50,497 bases of DNA. Source: a virus. Location: IMG/VR virus record IMGVR_UViG_3300019124_000003, positions 64,001 through 114,497 of that record. One strand, given 5' to 3'. This document shows, piece by piece, positions 24,101 to 31,900 of the stretch (position 1 is the stretch's first letter; the number at the start of each line of letters is the position of its first letter). The notes beneath the pieces were generated by a model. The model did no database searches and was not told where the DNA came from. It worked only from the letters and a program-made list of their open reading frames with translations. The translations under genes were made by a program, and so were the position numbers.

Positions 24101-26421
24101 GTGCCGGTCTCCTGCGAGACGCCGGGGAAGTTGTTGCGCCAGACCAGGCGCACGTTGCGGCCCGAGAACTCGGTGGACGAGCCGCGGCCGTAGATCTCCA
24201 GATGCGACACGAAGGGCGCGTCGGTGCCCTCCCAGCCCTTCGCGGTGAACTTCAGGGTCGCCGGCTGCGAGGTCGCGCCCGAGAGCGCCACCGCGGAGAC
24301 GTAGAAGATGTATTCGCCGGCCGTGGTGTCGTCGATGTCGATGGACGTGCCCGACACGCGCCCCAGGTTGACGAAGCCTTCGTTCGGCGCGTCCATCGAC
24401 ACCAGGTAGCCCGCGGCCATGAAGTCGTGCGAGGGCGTCCAGGAGAGCGAGATGCGGCTCCGGGCGACCCCGTTGCGGAAGAACAGGCTCTCGACGGCGG
24501 TGAGATGGGTCGGCGGCTCGATCTGGTTGCGCGGACGCGAATAGGTCGGCGGATCGAGATGGATACCCTCCTCGACCCGGGCATACTTGGTCGGGTCGTG
24601 GAACAGCGCCGTGATCTTGAACAGGTGCTTGTCGGTCTCCTCGATGGCGAGCACGCGATAAAGCCGCGGCGCCACGTCGGAGCCGGTGATCACCCACATG
24701 GCGTTGGGCTTCGGGGCCTGCGAGTAGCCCGGGAAGACGCGCACGGTCCTGTTGCCGTTCTCGAACGCGGTGATCGCGCGGCTTTCCACCGTGCCGTCGG
24801 GCAGCTCCACCATCAGATTGTAGGTCTGGCCCGGGCGCGGGTCGAAGGGCGCGTCGAGGGTGATGACGGTGCCGGCGACGGCCGCGAGGCGGCCGCCCGA
24901 TCGGACCTGCGCCTTCCTCGGGTCGGCGATCGCGATGAGGTCGCCCGGACGGATGTCGGCATGGTCCCAGGAGGCCTCGTATTCGACCGTTTCCGTTTCG
25001 TTCTGTTCGCTGTCGAGGATCCACTTGCCGTAGCGATGCGCCAGGCCGCGCGAGGTGCAGCCGATGAGCTGGACCTCGGTCTCGCGCCAGCCGAACTTCT
25101 GGAGCATCTCCTCGTTGACGACGACCTCGACGGCCGGGCGGTAGAAGTCCTTCGGGTCGTTCCACGACACCAGGGCCACGGAATGCCGGGCCTTCATGGC
25201 GGTGCCGTTGTAGTTGAAGCGGCCCTCGATCACGTCGGCCGGCGAGACGAGCTTCTTCGGATCGCCCGGCATGTCGGCGACCGCGAAGACCTGCCCCAGC
25301 GACCAGTAGGCCATGCCGCGGAACGCGGTCGTGATCATCTGGAGGACCTTGAAGGCCTCGTCGCGCGAGTTGATGACGCCGTTGAAGGTGTAGCGCGGCT
25401 CCTCGCCGCCATAACCGTTCGGCACCTTCTGGTCGCAATACTGGGCGATCTGATAGAGCGACCACTTATCGACCTTGGTGGCGTCGATGAACTCGCCCAG
25501 GCCGTAGCGGTTGTTGGTCAGAAGGTCGTAGAGGACCCAGGCCGGGTTGTCGGTCCAGGCGACCTTGAAGGTGCCGTCCCAGATGCCCGTGTAGCTGCGC
25601 TTCTCCGGATCGTAGTTCGACGGAACCTTGATCCGCAGGCCCTTGACGTGGAAGTAGCGCGAGGGGATCGAGTTCTGCCCGAACTGCTCCGCGTCCACTT
25701 CCAGGTAGACGAGCGCGGAGTTGGGATAGGTGAACTTGCCCTCGACGATGACCGTGTAGGACGCCCACCAGGTCTCGTTCTGAAGCTCGATGACCTCGGA
25801 ATCCGGCGTGATGCGGCGCACGCGGATGTCCCACGGATAGCCGCCGGCCGGCAGCGGGACACGGTGCGCCTTCTCGTAGGGAGAGGTGCATTTCTGGTTG
25901 GTGATGTCCTGCCGGATGACCTCCTGCCAGGTGCCGTTGCTGTTGCGCCGGTCGATGGCGTAGGAGACGCTCGTCGGCTTGATGTCGCCGGTCTTCTTGT
26001 CCTGATGCGCGAGCGCCGGGATGCGGATGACCACGCGCACCGCGTCCGCGTTCTGCTCCATGATCGTGCGGACGGGCGGCGCCTCCTTCTCCTTGACGCG
26101 CACCTCGACCGAGTAAGGCGTCTCGGCCATCGGAGCGGCGTGCAGGTGCTCCTGGTCCGGCAGGCCGCGGCGCTGCTGATAGGTGACGCCCTTGAAGTTG
26201 AGCGAACCGTTGGCGTTCTCGACGACGGTCTGATCGAAGTAGATCGAGCGCCGGCCGTTCACGAGCCCGACGATGGGACCCTCGCCGAGCAGCTCGATCA
26301 GGCGAGCCTTCGCCTTCGAGCGCAGCGAGTTCGGGGCTTCGACGCCGTGTCCGCCGCCGCCCTTGCCCATGCCGCCGGAACCGACGATGGGCATCGTCCT
26401 GGGGTCGAAATGAACAGTCAT
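21103..26421 (-). CDS. J: Central tail tip / host specificity protein J
   Basis: This is the lambda gpJ homologue: the central hub of the tail tip that contacts the host receptor and closes the tube. The 1772-aa protein starts with the conserved GGGGHGVEAPNSLRSKAKAR then LIELLGEGPIVGLVNGRRSIYFDQT, followed by hub domains (about 100-680), fibronectin-III-like modules (about 690-1220, e.g. RTRAPNRPSGLTAQASLKSV), and a C-terminal fibre part with repeated I-T-x-x-x-I/L motifs (IRARSITGDHIDIHTALPP, SLTADLVAAGEFITDKAQI, TITARELSATTLITDSAQI). Gene order J-I-K-L-M-H matches lambda. Confidence 0.92.
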   Translation of the reverse strand: MTVHFDPRTMPIVGSGGMGKGGGGHGVEAPNSLRSKAKARLIELLGEGPIVGLVNGRRSIYFDQTVVENANGSLNFKGVTYQQRRGLPDQEHLHAAPMAETPYSVEVRVKEKEAPPVRTIMEQNADAVRVVIRIPALAHQDKKTGDIKPTSVSYAIDRRNSNGTWQEVIRQDITNQKCTSPYEKAHRVPLPAGGYPWDIRVRRITPDSEVIELQNETWWASYTVIVEGKFTYPNSALVYLEVDAEQFGQNSIPSRYFHVKGLRIKVPSNYDPEKRSYTGIWDGTFKVAWTDNPAWVLYDLLTNNRYGLGEFIDATKVDKWSLYQIAQYCDQKVPNGYGGEEPRYTFNGVINSRDEAFKVLQMITTAFRGMAYWSLGQVFAVADMPGDPKKLVSPADVIEGRFNYNGTAMKARHSVALVSWNDPKDFYRPAVEVVVNEEMLQKFGWRETEVQLIGCTSRGLAHRYGKWILDSEQNETETVEYEASWDHADIRPGDLIAIADPRKAQVRSGGRLAAVAGTVITLDAPFDPRPGQTYNLMVELPDGTVESRAITAFENGNRTVRVFPGYSQAPKPNAMWVITGSDVAPRLYRVLAIEETDKHLFKITALFHDPTKYARVEEGIHLDPPTYSRPRNQIEPPTHLTAVESLFFRNGVARSRISLSWTPSHDFMAAGYLVSMDAPNEGFVNLGRVSGTSIDIDDTTAGEYIFYVSAVALSGATSQPATLKFTAKGWEGTDAPFVSHLEIYGRGSSTEFSGRNVRLVWRNNFPGVSQETGTGSAGQGAVNPFFRDNVIRVFDVETGQLVRVETVFVPDYTYTYENNVSDFAAIGKGPQRKFRFEVTVRDNLGRESKPAKIVPENPVPDLIIPRLWTNNSGALYIDYDFPDDLDFAGAMVWAQEKSGYDPYGTVPVYDGPNNFVSVPLKEFTTYYVRFGAYDAFDKTGLNISPEITITTSGIVVDSTPPAIPTGLKLETRLDRQPDGGLSARIIATWDKSPSENFGRFEVEIMRAGGDWIGFATGGPKSADAKTVSYEWTGLVLNETYSVRVKSVSRNSVSSGYTDVVSITTPVNTRAPNRPSGLTAQASLKSVFLKWNNPADPDLDVIEIWSHVADIRPNPSNPDDAHKLIGTSKGIAFTHSGVATGEARFYWVRARNTSGLYSDFNAVAGTVVVPGQVQEGDIAANAVIAEHIRARSITGDHIDIHTALPPTITVGTTGVSIGTIHERADDPAAVINQRTTKIDPGQILIAGDTTLASWRDGTDATKIRGGAISTNSITANQLAVGLRGITVSGIQFSYNRDTNLVTWTSGTIEYIGDDGKMKRDAISGSSKAWSAGTTLYFVWTRGSTALSTPTTAPTGPDSIILATYRGGIDLNVTYGRTMIDGSQIRTRSLTADLVAAGEFITDKAQIRGGIIENTHLAGQITFDKLAGGTLSAADKVRIGGDRFILNAPDQTLRIYDAQAIGVLPGELSAGRLRVKIGRLGSGSTDYGLQLFDANGNLIFGSGGFGSSVIPDSAIQALSASKISGNIDGNKVVNLGQLARQNTVDRSQATGFGAMSAIDYISAHNIGTYIAGAAISNAYIADLHGDKIHANSLHATKIQAYTITARELSATTLITDSAQIGDAVIKRAKIGFAEIDTLRLANGSVTAGNTASAQWAAGNPNPLINFNVYCRQSARLVILASYSGSTSTSFDRTDASFEIRHNSAAVGTFYGRAYVARTEYNAREGVVTNFYSQQGTMTMVERTATYEGNHNFQLRPSGMMQGGQIVLTVLEFAR

Positions 26422-27051
26422 TTAGGCTCCAACCGGAATGTCTTCGATGTCGAGGCCGCCCGAGATCAGCACGCTGCCGGTGATGACCTCGCCGTAGATC
26501 AGCGGAACGGGGTTGCCCTGGCTGTAGGCGTTGCCCGGGCCGGAGAAGGAGAAGGAGTCGTCCTTCTTGGTCTCGTCGGACGGGTCCTCGGCCGGCGAGA
26601 GGATCTGGCTCACGCCCGCAAGGGTGAGCGCCACGCCGAGCATCGCCATGTGGCCGTAGGTCATGCCGCCGAGCATTCCGCCGCCGCCCATGATCGGGGT
26701 CGCGAGCGCACCGCCCGAGAAGAAGATCGCCGCGCCGATCAGCGCGACGCCCAAGATCGCCTTGAGAATGCCGCCGCCCTTGCCCTGACTGCGCGAGCCC
26801 TCGACCACGGGGACGATGTGCAGGTCCGCGCTGCCGAGATTGAAGGTGTTCACATCCTCCAGATCGAGCCGGTCGCCGTCCTTCTTGTCGCCGCGGATGA
26901 CTTCGTAGGAGCCCTCCTTGAGCGCATCCATGAACTTGCCCGGGAAGTTGACGTTGAGCGCGCGGATCGCCTCGCCCGCGGTTGCGACTTCCAGATCGAA
27001 GGGACCGCCGAACAGCTTCTTGAGGCGGCCGTGGAGATGAACCTTACGCAT
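26422..27051 (-). CDS. I: Tail assembly protein I
   Basis: The 209-aa lambda gpI-like protein has an N-terminal ubiquitin-like beta-grasp domain (1-85, VHLHGRLKKLFGGPFDLEVA), then a Gly/Ala-rich hydrophobic segment (about 93-150, GGGILKAILGVALIGAAIFF), and a C-terminal segment NPVPLIYGEVITGSVLISGG typical of the family. It acts in tail-tip assembly with K, L and J. Its start overlaps the K gene. Confidence 0.85.
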   Translation of the reverse strand: MRKVHLHGRLKKLFGGPFDLEVATAGEAIRALNVNFPGKFMDALKEGSYEVIRGDKKDGDRLDLEDVNTFNLGSADLHIVPVVEGSRSQGKGGGILKAILGVALIGAAIFFSGGALATPIMGGGGMLGGMTYGHMAMLGVALTLAGVSQILSPAEDPSDETKKDDSFSFSGPGNAYSQGNPVPLIYGEVITGSVLISGGLDIEDIPVGA

Positions 27052-27808
27052 CGCGTCCGGGACCCTCGTAGCGCACCCACAGGTCGGCTCCGCGCGCCCA
27101 CAAGCCGGCAGGCTCGCGGCGCGACAGGCGCGTGGGCAGGTGGTGGAGAATGAGGTCGTTGCCGACGACGACGCCGGCGTGATTGAGCTTGTCGGAGCGG
27201 ACCTTCATCAGGAACCCGTCGCCCGGGCGCACCTGATCGACCGAGATCGGCTTGAAGCCCAGCGGCGCGAGCGCGTCCTCGTAGAGGTTCTGACCGAGGT
27301 TCCACCAATCGTCGTCGCGCGGGAATTCCGGCAGCTCGATCGGCGGATAGGGCCAGTCGGGCATGTCCTGCGCGGCCATGCCGTCGCGCCCGAGCCGGAA
27401 GCAGTCGCGGACCAGGGTGTAGCAATCGGCGACGCCGTGCATGAACTGACGCCCGATGAGCGGAGCCATCGGCACCTGGTCGCCCCAGATGATCGGCGGA
27501 CCCACGCGCTCGTCGTCGAGCGGGATGATGATCCACGGCAGAGCGGTGTCGATCTGGCTCTGCATGTCGGTGCGGGTCGGGTGTAGCGGGCCGTTGGGGT
27601 GCGAATGCACGACCGCCCTCACCTCGCCCTTCTCGGACGCCCGCACGAAGATCTCGGGAGCGATCTTGAAGTCGTTGAGGGGATCGACCGCGTAGTTGAA
27701 GCAGCGCACGTATTCGTCGCCGACGATCAGCCCGCAGCTCTCCTTCGGGAACTCGTCGCGCGCATGAGCCTGTGCGGCCGCGATGATTTCAGGCGCGAAC
27801 ATCGTCAT
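27044..27808 (-). CDS. K: Tail tip protein K, JAMM plus NlpC/P60 peptidase
   Basis: This 254-aa two-domain peptidase has an N-terminal JAMM/MPN+ metalloprotease motif, E23 (KESCGLIVG) and H68-S-H70-x10-D81 (HSHPNGPLHPTRTD). The C-terminal NlpC/P60 cysteine peptidase has a candidate nucleophile C129 (GVADCYTLVRDCF) and the histidine in KLNHAGVVVGND. Lambda gpK has the same architecture and is needed for tail-tip assembly and possibly murein cleavage during DNA entry. The start overlaps the L stop (ATGA). Confidence 0.9.
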   Translation of the reverse strand: MTMFAPEIIAAAQAHARDEFPKESCGLIVGDEYVRCFNYAVDPLNDFKIAPEIFVRASEKGEVRAVVHSHPNGPLHPTRTDMQSQIDTALPWIIIPLDDERVGPPIIWGDQVPMAPLIGRQFMHGVADCYTLVRDCFRLGRDGMAAQDMPDWPYPPIELPEFPRDDDWWNLGQNLYEDALAPLGFKPISVDQVRPGDGFLMKVRSDKLNHAGVVVGNDLILHHLPTRLSRREPAGLWARGADLWVRYEGPGRDA

Positions 27809-28521
27809 AGCCTGACCCTCGCAACGCCCGGGAAGCCGCCGAAGGGCAGCGGGTTGCCGCGCCCGAAGCGCTTCTCGCAATCGGAGATGCGCCGGCCGCA
27901 GGAATCCTTGTCGGGGGTCGTCGCCCTGCCGGCGCGGTCGAAGCAGGCGCTTCCCGTGTAGGGGCAGGTCACGTTCTTGTAGTCGAAGGTGCGGGTCGCC
28001 TCGTTCCAGGTCCGGTAGCGCCACATGCAGGTGTCGCGCACGACGACGCGGCCCGGCAGGCGCTTGCCTTCCTGGTCGATGGAGGCGGACAGCTCCCACT
28101 CGATGAAGACCGCGTTCTCGTTCACCTTCCGTTCCACGCGGAACGTATCGGGACCGTAGTAGGCGGTCGGGTCGGCCTGCGGCTGGCCGTCGAGAAACTT
28201 GCGGAAGGTGCGAACGCGCTGGACGACGCAGCCGAGCATGTCCCCGTAGGTGTTGACCATGCCCTGAAACACCTCGTTGGTGTTCGCGACCTTCATCTTC
28301 GGGGTCGGCAGCGAGCCGGTGCCCGAGATGTCGAAGTCGGTGAACTCGACATCGACCGGGGTGTAGTAGACGCCGCCGAAGGTGACGCCCTTGGTCTCAT
28401 AGGCCGCCTGGCAGAAGTAATAGACGCCTCCGCCGATCGACGTGGCGTCGAGCCGGAAGAGAGCTACGATCTCGCCCGGGTTCGGGCTTTGAGCATTGGC
28501 TGCAAGACTGGGATGAGACAT
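27805..28521 (-). CDS. L: Minor tail protein L (Fe-S type)
   Basis: The 238-aa lambda gpL-like protein has an N-terminal beta domain (PGEIVALFRLDATSIGGGVY) and a C-terminal Cys-rich region with C-x-n-C spacing (VTCPYTGSACFD, SCGRRISDCEKRFG). In lambda gpL the equivalent cysteines bind a 4Fe-4S cluster. Here they are conserved, so a cluster is expected. It connects the tail tip to J and I. Confidence 0.88.
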   Translation of the reverse strand: MSHPSLAANAQSPNPGEIVALFRLDATSIGGGVYYFCQAAYETKGVTFGGVYYTPVDVEFTDFDISGTGSLPTPKMKVANTNEVFQGMVNTYGDMLGCVVQRVRTFRKFLDGQPQADPTAYYGPDTFRVERKVNENAVFIEWELSASIDQEGKRLPGRVVVRDTCMWRYRTWNEATRTFDYKNVTCPYTGSACFDRAGRATTPDKDSCGRRISDCEKRFGRGNPLPFGGFPGVARVRL

Positions 28522-28545
28522 TGAACCCTATATCATTCGGACATC

Positions 28546-28574
28546 ATTATAAGTCAATACTGACTTATGATTCC
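28546..28574 (-). promoter_or_regulatory. Predicted promoter of the L-K-I-J genes
   Basis: On the minus strand a perfect -10 TATAAT (28546-28551), with operator copy 12 filling the 17-bp spacer. The -35 (GGAATC, 28569-28574) is poor, so an activator may be required. Confidence 0.5.
28550..28567. promoter_or_regulatory. Operator palindrome, copy 12 (perfect arms)
   Basis: TAAGTCA-ATAC-TGACTTA lies between genes M and L. Its minus-strand TAA is the stop codon of gene M, and its other end runs into a perfect -10 TATAAT (28546-28551). Confidence 0.88.
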
Positions 28575-28921
28575 AGAGAAAAGCTCTGCTCGAAGGTGCA
28601 GGTGACGGTGCGCAGGCCGCCCTGCCCGCGGGTGTCCTCCCACTCCTCGCAGGTCCACTTGATCGGCACGGTCTCGTTCGACGGCGTGTAGTAGAAGGGA
28701 ATGTCGCCGCCGTGTCGCTCCAGGAAGTCGGTGATCTGCTTCGCCTGGGCCGGCGTGAGGGTCTCCCACTCCAGCTCCAGGGTCTTGCGGATGTGGTTGA
28801 TGCCGTCGCGGGTGGTCTGGGTGTAGCCGTCACCGAACTCCGCCTTGAGCAGGCGCACCTTGGGACGGGCGCGCGTGCCGGGAGACGGTGGGATCGGTGG
28901 AACGAAGGTTTCGAGTGCCAT
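28565..28921 (-). CDS. M: Minor tail protein M
   Basis: The 118-aa lambda gpM-like protein has the family pattern KVRLLKAEFGDGYTQTTRDG near residue 25 and FYYTPSNETVPIKWTCEEWE near 80, ending in a beta strand TVTCTFEQSFS. It forms a ring between the tail tube and tip. Translation probably starts from AAGGA inside operator copy 13. Confidence 0.87.
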   Translation of the reverse strand: MALETFVPPIPPSPGTRARPKVRLLKAEFGDGYTQTTRDGINHIRKTLELEWETLTPAQAKQITDFLERHGGDIPFYYTPSNETVPIKWTCEEWEDTRGQGGLRTVTCTFEQSFSLES

Positions 28922-28939
28922 TCAGTCAGTCCTTACTGA
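28922..28939. promoter_or_regulatory. Operator-like palindrome, copy 13 (doubles as ribosome site)
   Basis: TCAGTCA-GTCC-TTACTGA directly before the gene M start. On the minus strand it contains AAGGA 8 nt from the ATG, the same variant seen at copy 9. Confidence 0.65.
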
Positions 28940-28943
28940 TAAA

Positions 28944-31900
28944 TCAGCGCGCGAGCATTCCGCCCTGGCGCCGCTGAACCAGGAGTTCCTGGGCGACGAT
29001 CTGTCGGATCGTGCCCTCGACGGCCTTCGCGGTCTGAGCCGCGAGATCGGCGTTCTGCTCCTTGGTGCCGCCGGTGGCATTGACCTGCACGGTCGGCGAA
29101 ATGGTGATCACCTGAGAGCCGCCCATCTGGCCCATCGCGGCCATCTGCTCGGGCGTGAAGACGCCCTCGCCCTTCTTGGCGATGATCGGCACCTCGCCCG
29201 GCTTCAGGCCCATGCCCTTGATGATGCCGCCGGTGTGGAAGCGCGGGGCATTGGCGAAAACCATCGGGTTGACCCGGCCGGACATGCGCGAGATCTGCCC
29301 GACGATGCCGCCGGTGTGGAAGAACGGGAACGACTTGCCGCCGGACGCAGCCTTGGCGCCGGCCGCCTTCGCGGCATTGCCCTTGCCCTGACCGCCGAAC
29401 AGGTTCGAGAAGGTGGCCTTGAGCGCGATGCGGGTGATGTCGGCGATGATCGCGTTCGCCAGCGACTTGAAGTCGGCCTTGCCGGTGGTGATGAAGTTGG
29501 CGAGCGCGTCCGCGGCGGAGTCGAGCCAGCCGGTCATGGCCTGTTCCATGTTGCCGCCGAAGTCGCTCCACTCCTTCATCTGCCGCGCGAGCGGGCCGTC
29601 CATCGCGGTCTTCTGACGCGCGAGCGCGATCAACTCCTGGGCCTTGGCTTCGAGCGCCGCGCGCTCCTCGGCCGAGCCGCGGAAGGCTTCCAGCTCCTTC
29701 TGGATCTGCTGGATATACCGCTCCGTCTCGGCCTGGCGCGCCTGGCTCTCGGTCATCATGCCCTGGCGCAGGGCGTCGATCTTCTGCTGCCAGCCGGCCG
29801 CGGTCTGCAACACCTCGGAGTTGATGTGCTGCTGGAGCAGCAACTCCTTCTGCTCAAGGTGCTGACGATACTGAGCCGAGTCCTGACCGTAGAACTGCTT
29901 GATCAGGTCGCCCTCGCGCCGGAGCTGGCGTTCCAGCGCCAGGTAGGATTCCGAGCGGCCGTGATCGAGCGGGTTCTTGAACGAATCCCGCGCGGCGGCT
30001 TCCTTCTCGGCGAGGTCCTCGGCGCGCTGCGCCCGGCGCTGGATGGCGCTGTCGGCCTTCTCGCGCGCCTGACGCCGCTTCTGGTTGTCCTCCTCGGCCT
30101 GGTCGAGCGCCTTCGCGGCCGCGATGATCTCCTTGTAATACTCGGCGTCCGGATTGGTGCGGTCGCGGCCATACTTGCCCGCCTCGATCTCGGCGCGCAC
30201 CTGGGCCTCGGCATCGCCCATGCCGACGATTTCCTTCTTGGCCTCCTCGGCGCGCTTCCTGATCTCGCGCAGGTCCACGGCAAGCGCGGTCTCGCCGGCC
30301 TGCTTCGTCAGCTCCTTGCGCTGCTCGGTCAGCTTCTCAAGCTCCCGGGTGACGCCGGTATCGATGTAATCCATGCGCTGCGGGCCGCGCCGGTCCAGGC
30401 TCTCGCGCGAGCCGGTCCAGCTCGTGCCGTCGCCCATCTTGCGCCCGGCCCAGGCGAGGAGATCCGCCACGGTCTTGCCGGCCATGACCTCGCGGTTGTC
30501 GTTGATGACCTTCGCCGGGAAGAGCGCTTCCAGCTTGGTCATCATGTTCGAGGTCAGCGCCTTCACGGCGCCCTCGGGGCCGAGGAAGTGCGACAGATAG
30601 AGGTTGCGGTCGGTCGGCTCCAGGTTGCGTTCCTGGAGATAGCGCGCGTTCTTGTCCGCATACCAGGCGACCGCCTGGCGCGAGAGGTTCGGGTCGTTGC
30701 GAAGCGTCAGCGCGTAGGCGACACCCTTGTTGAGGATCTGGGGCATCGTCTCGCGGATGAACTGGAGCCAGGTGCCCTCGATGAACTGACCCAGGCCCGT
30801 CGCGGTCGAGCGCGGGTTCTTCGCGGTCGCAATGCCGCCCGACTCCACCCCGATCACCTTGTCGAGATAGGAACCCGAGACGTTGCCGGAATAGCCGCCG
30901 GTGCCCGGCGACTGCATGGCGCGGGACGGGTCGGTGTTGTTGACGCCGTTGCGGAAGTCGTCCCAGGCCGAGCCCAGCCCGCGGATGATGTCGAGGAACG
31001 AGCGGGCGCGCGTGAGCATGTTGTCGCCGAAGACGCCGTTCTTGAGCGACTCCTCGGCGGCCTTCGAGGCCTGCTCCATGCCGCCGATGCCGCGGCGAAT
31101 GTTCTCGATCGCCGAACGGACGTTGCCGTTGGCGTCGAGGGTCAGGCCCTTGTAGTAGTCCTGACGCAGGCGGATCTTGATCTTCTCGACCTCATCCAGC
31201 TCGCGCCCTTCCGCCTTGGCCTGGAGCTCCAGGAGCTCCTCCTCCATCTTGATCCGGGCGTTCAGGATGTCGCGTTCGAGTTTGGAGCGGCCCTCGAGCA
31301 GCTCGTCGAGCTTCTCCTTCTCCTTCTGGGCCTGGATCAGGGACTCGATGAGGCGCTGCACCTCCTGACGGTCGGCCGGGCCATACTTGCCCTGGCGCAG
31401 CAGCTCGGAGAGCTCCACGACCTCGGCCGAGGCGCCCTGAAGCGCCGCCTGAAGGCCCGTGACCTCGGCGCGGATGTTCTTGAGCGCCTGCTGGCCGCGC
31501 TGGAACTGCTCCTCGTCGCGGACCGGCTTGGCGCCCTTCGGCACGCCCATCGTCATCTGCTCGGCCGCCTCGCGCATCTGCACGATCTGGGCCTGCGACC
31601 GGGCGATCTTGTTGAGCGCCTCGTTGGCGATCGCGGCGACCTGCTCGTTGCCGCTCGCGGCGAGCGCCTTCTGCTGGGCGTAGTGCTCGTCGAGGACCTT
31701 GAGCTGGTCGTCGTAGAACTTCACCGCCTCGCGGGCGCGCTGCTCGCGATAGGCCTGGTCGATGTCGCCGACATACTTGCCCTGGTTGATCAGCCGGGTG
31801 CGCTCCTCGCGGTGCGCGTCGGCCTGGCGCCGGCCCTCCTCGTCATACTTGCGCTGCACCGCGTCCAGCTCGCGCTGGATCTGGCTCATAACGTGGTTGG

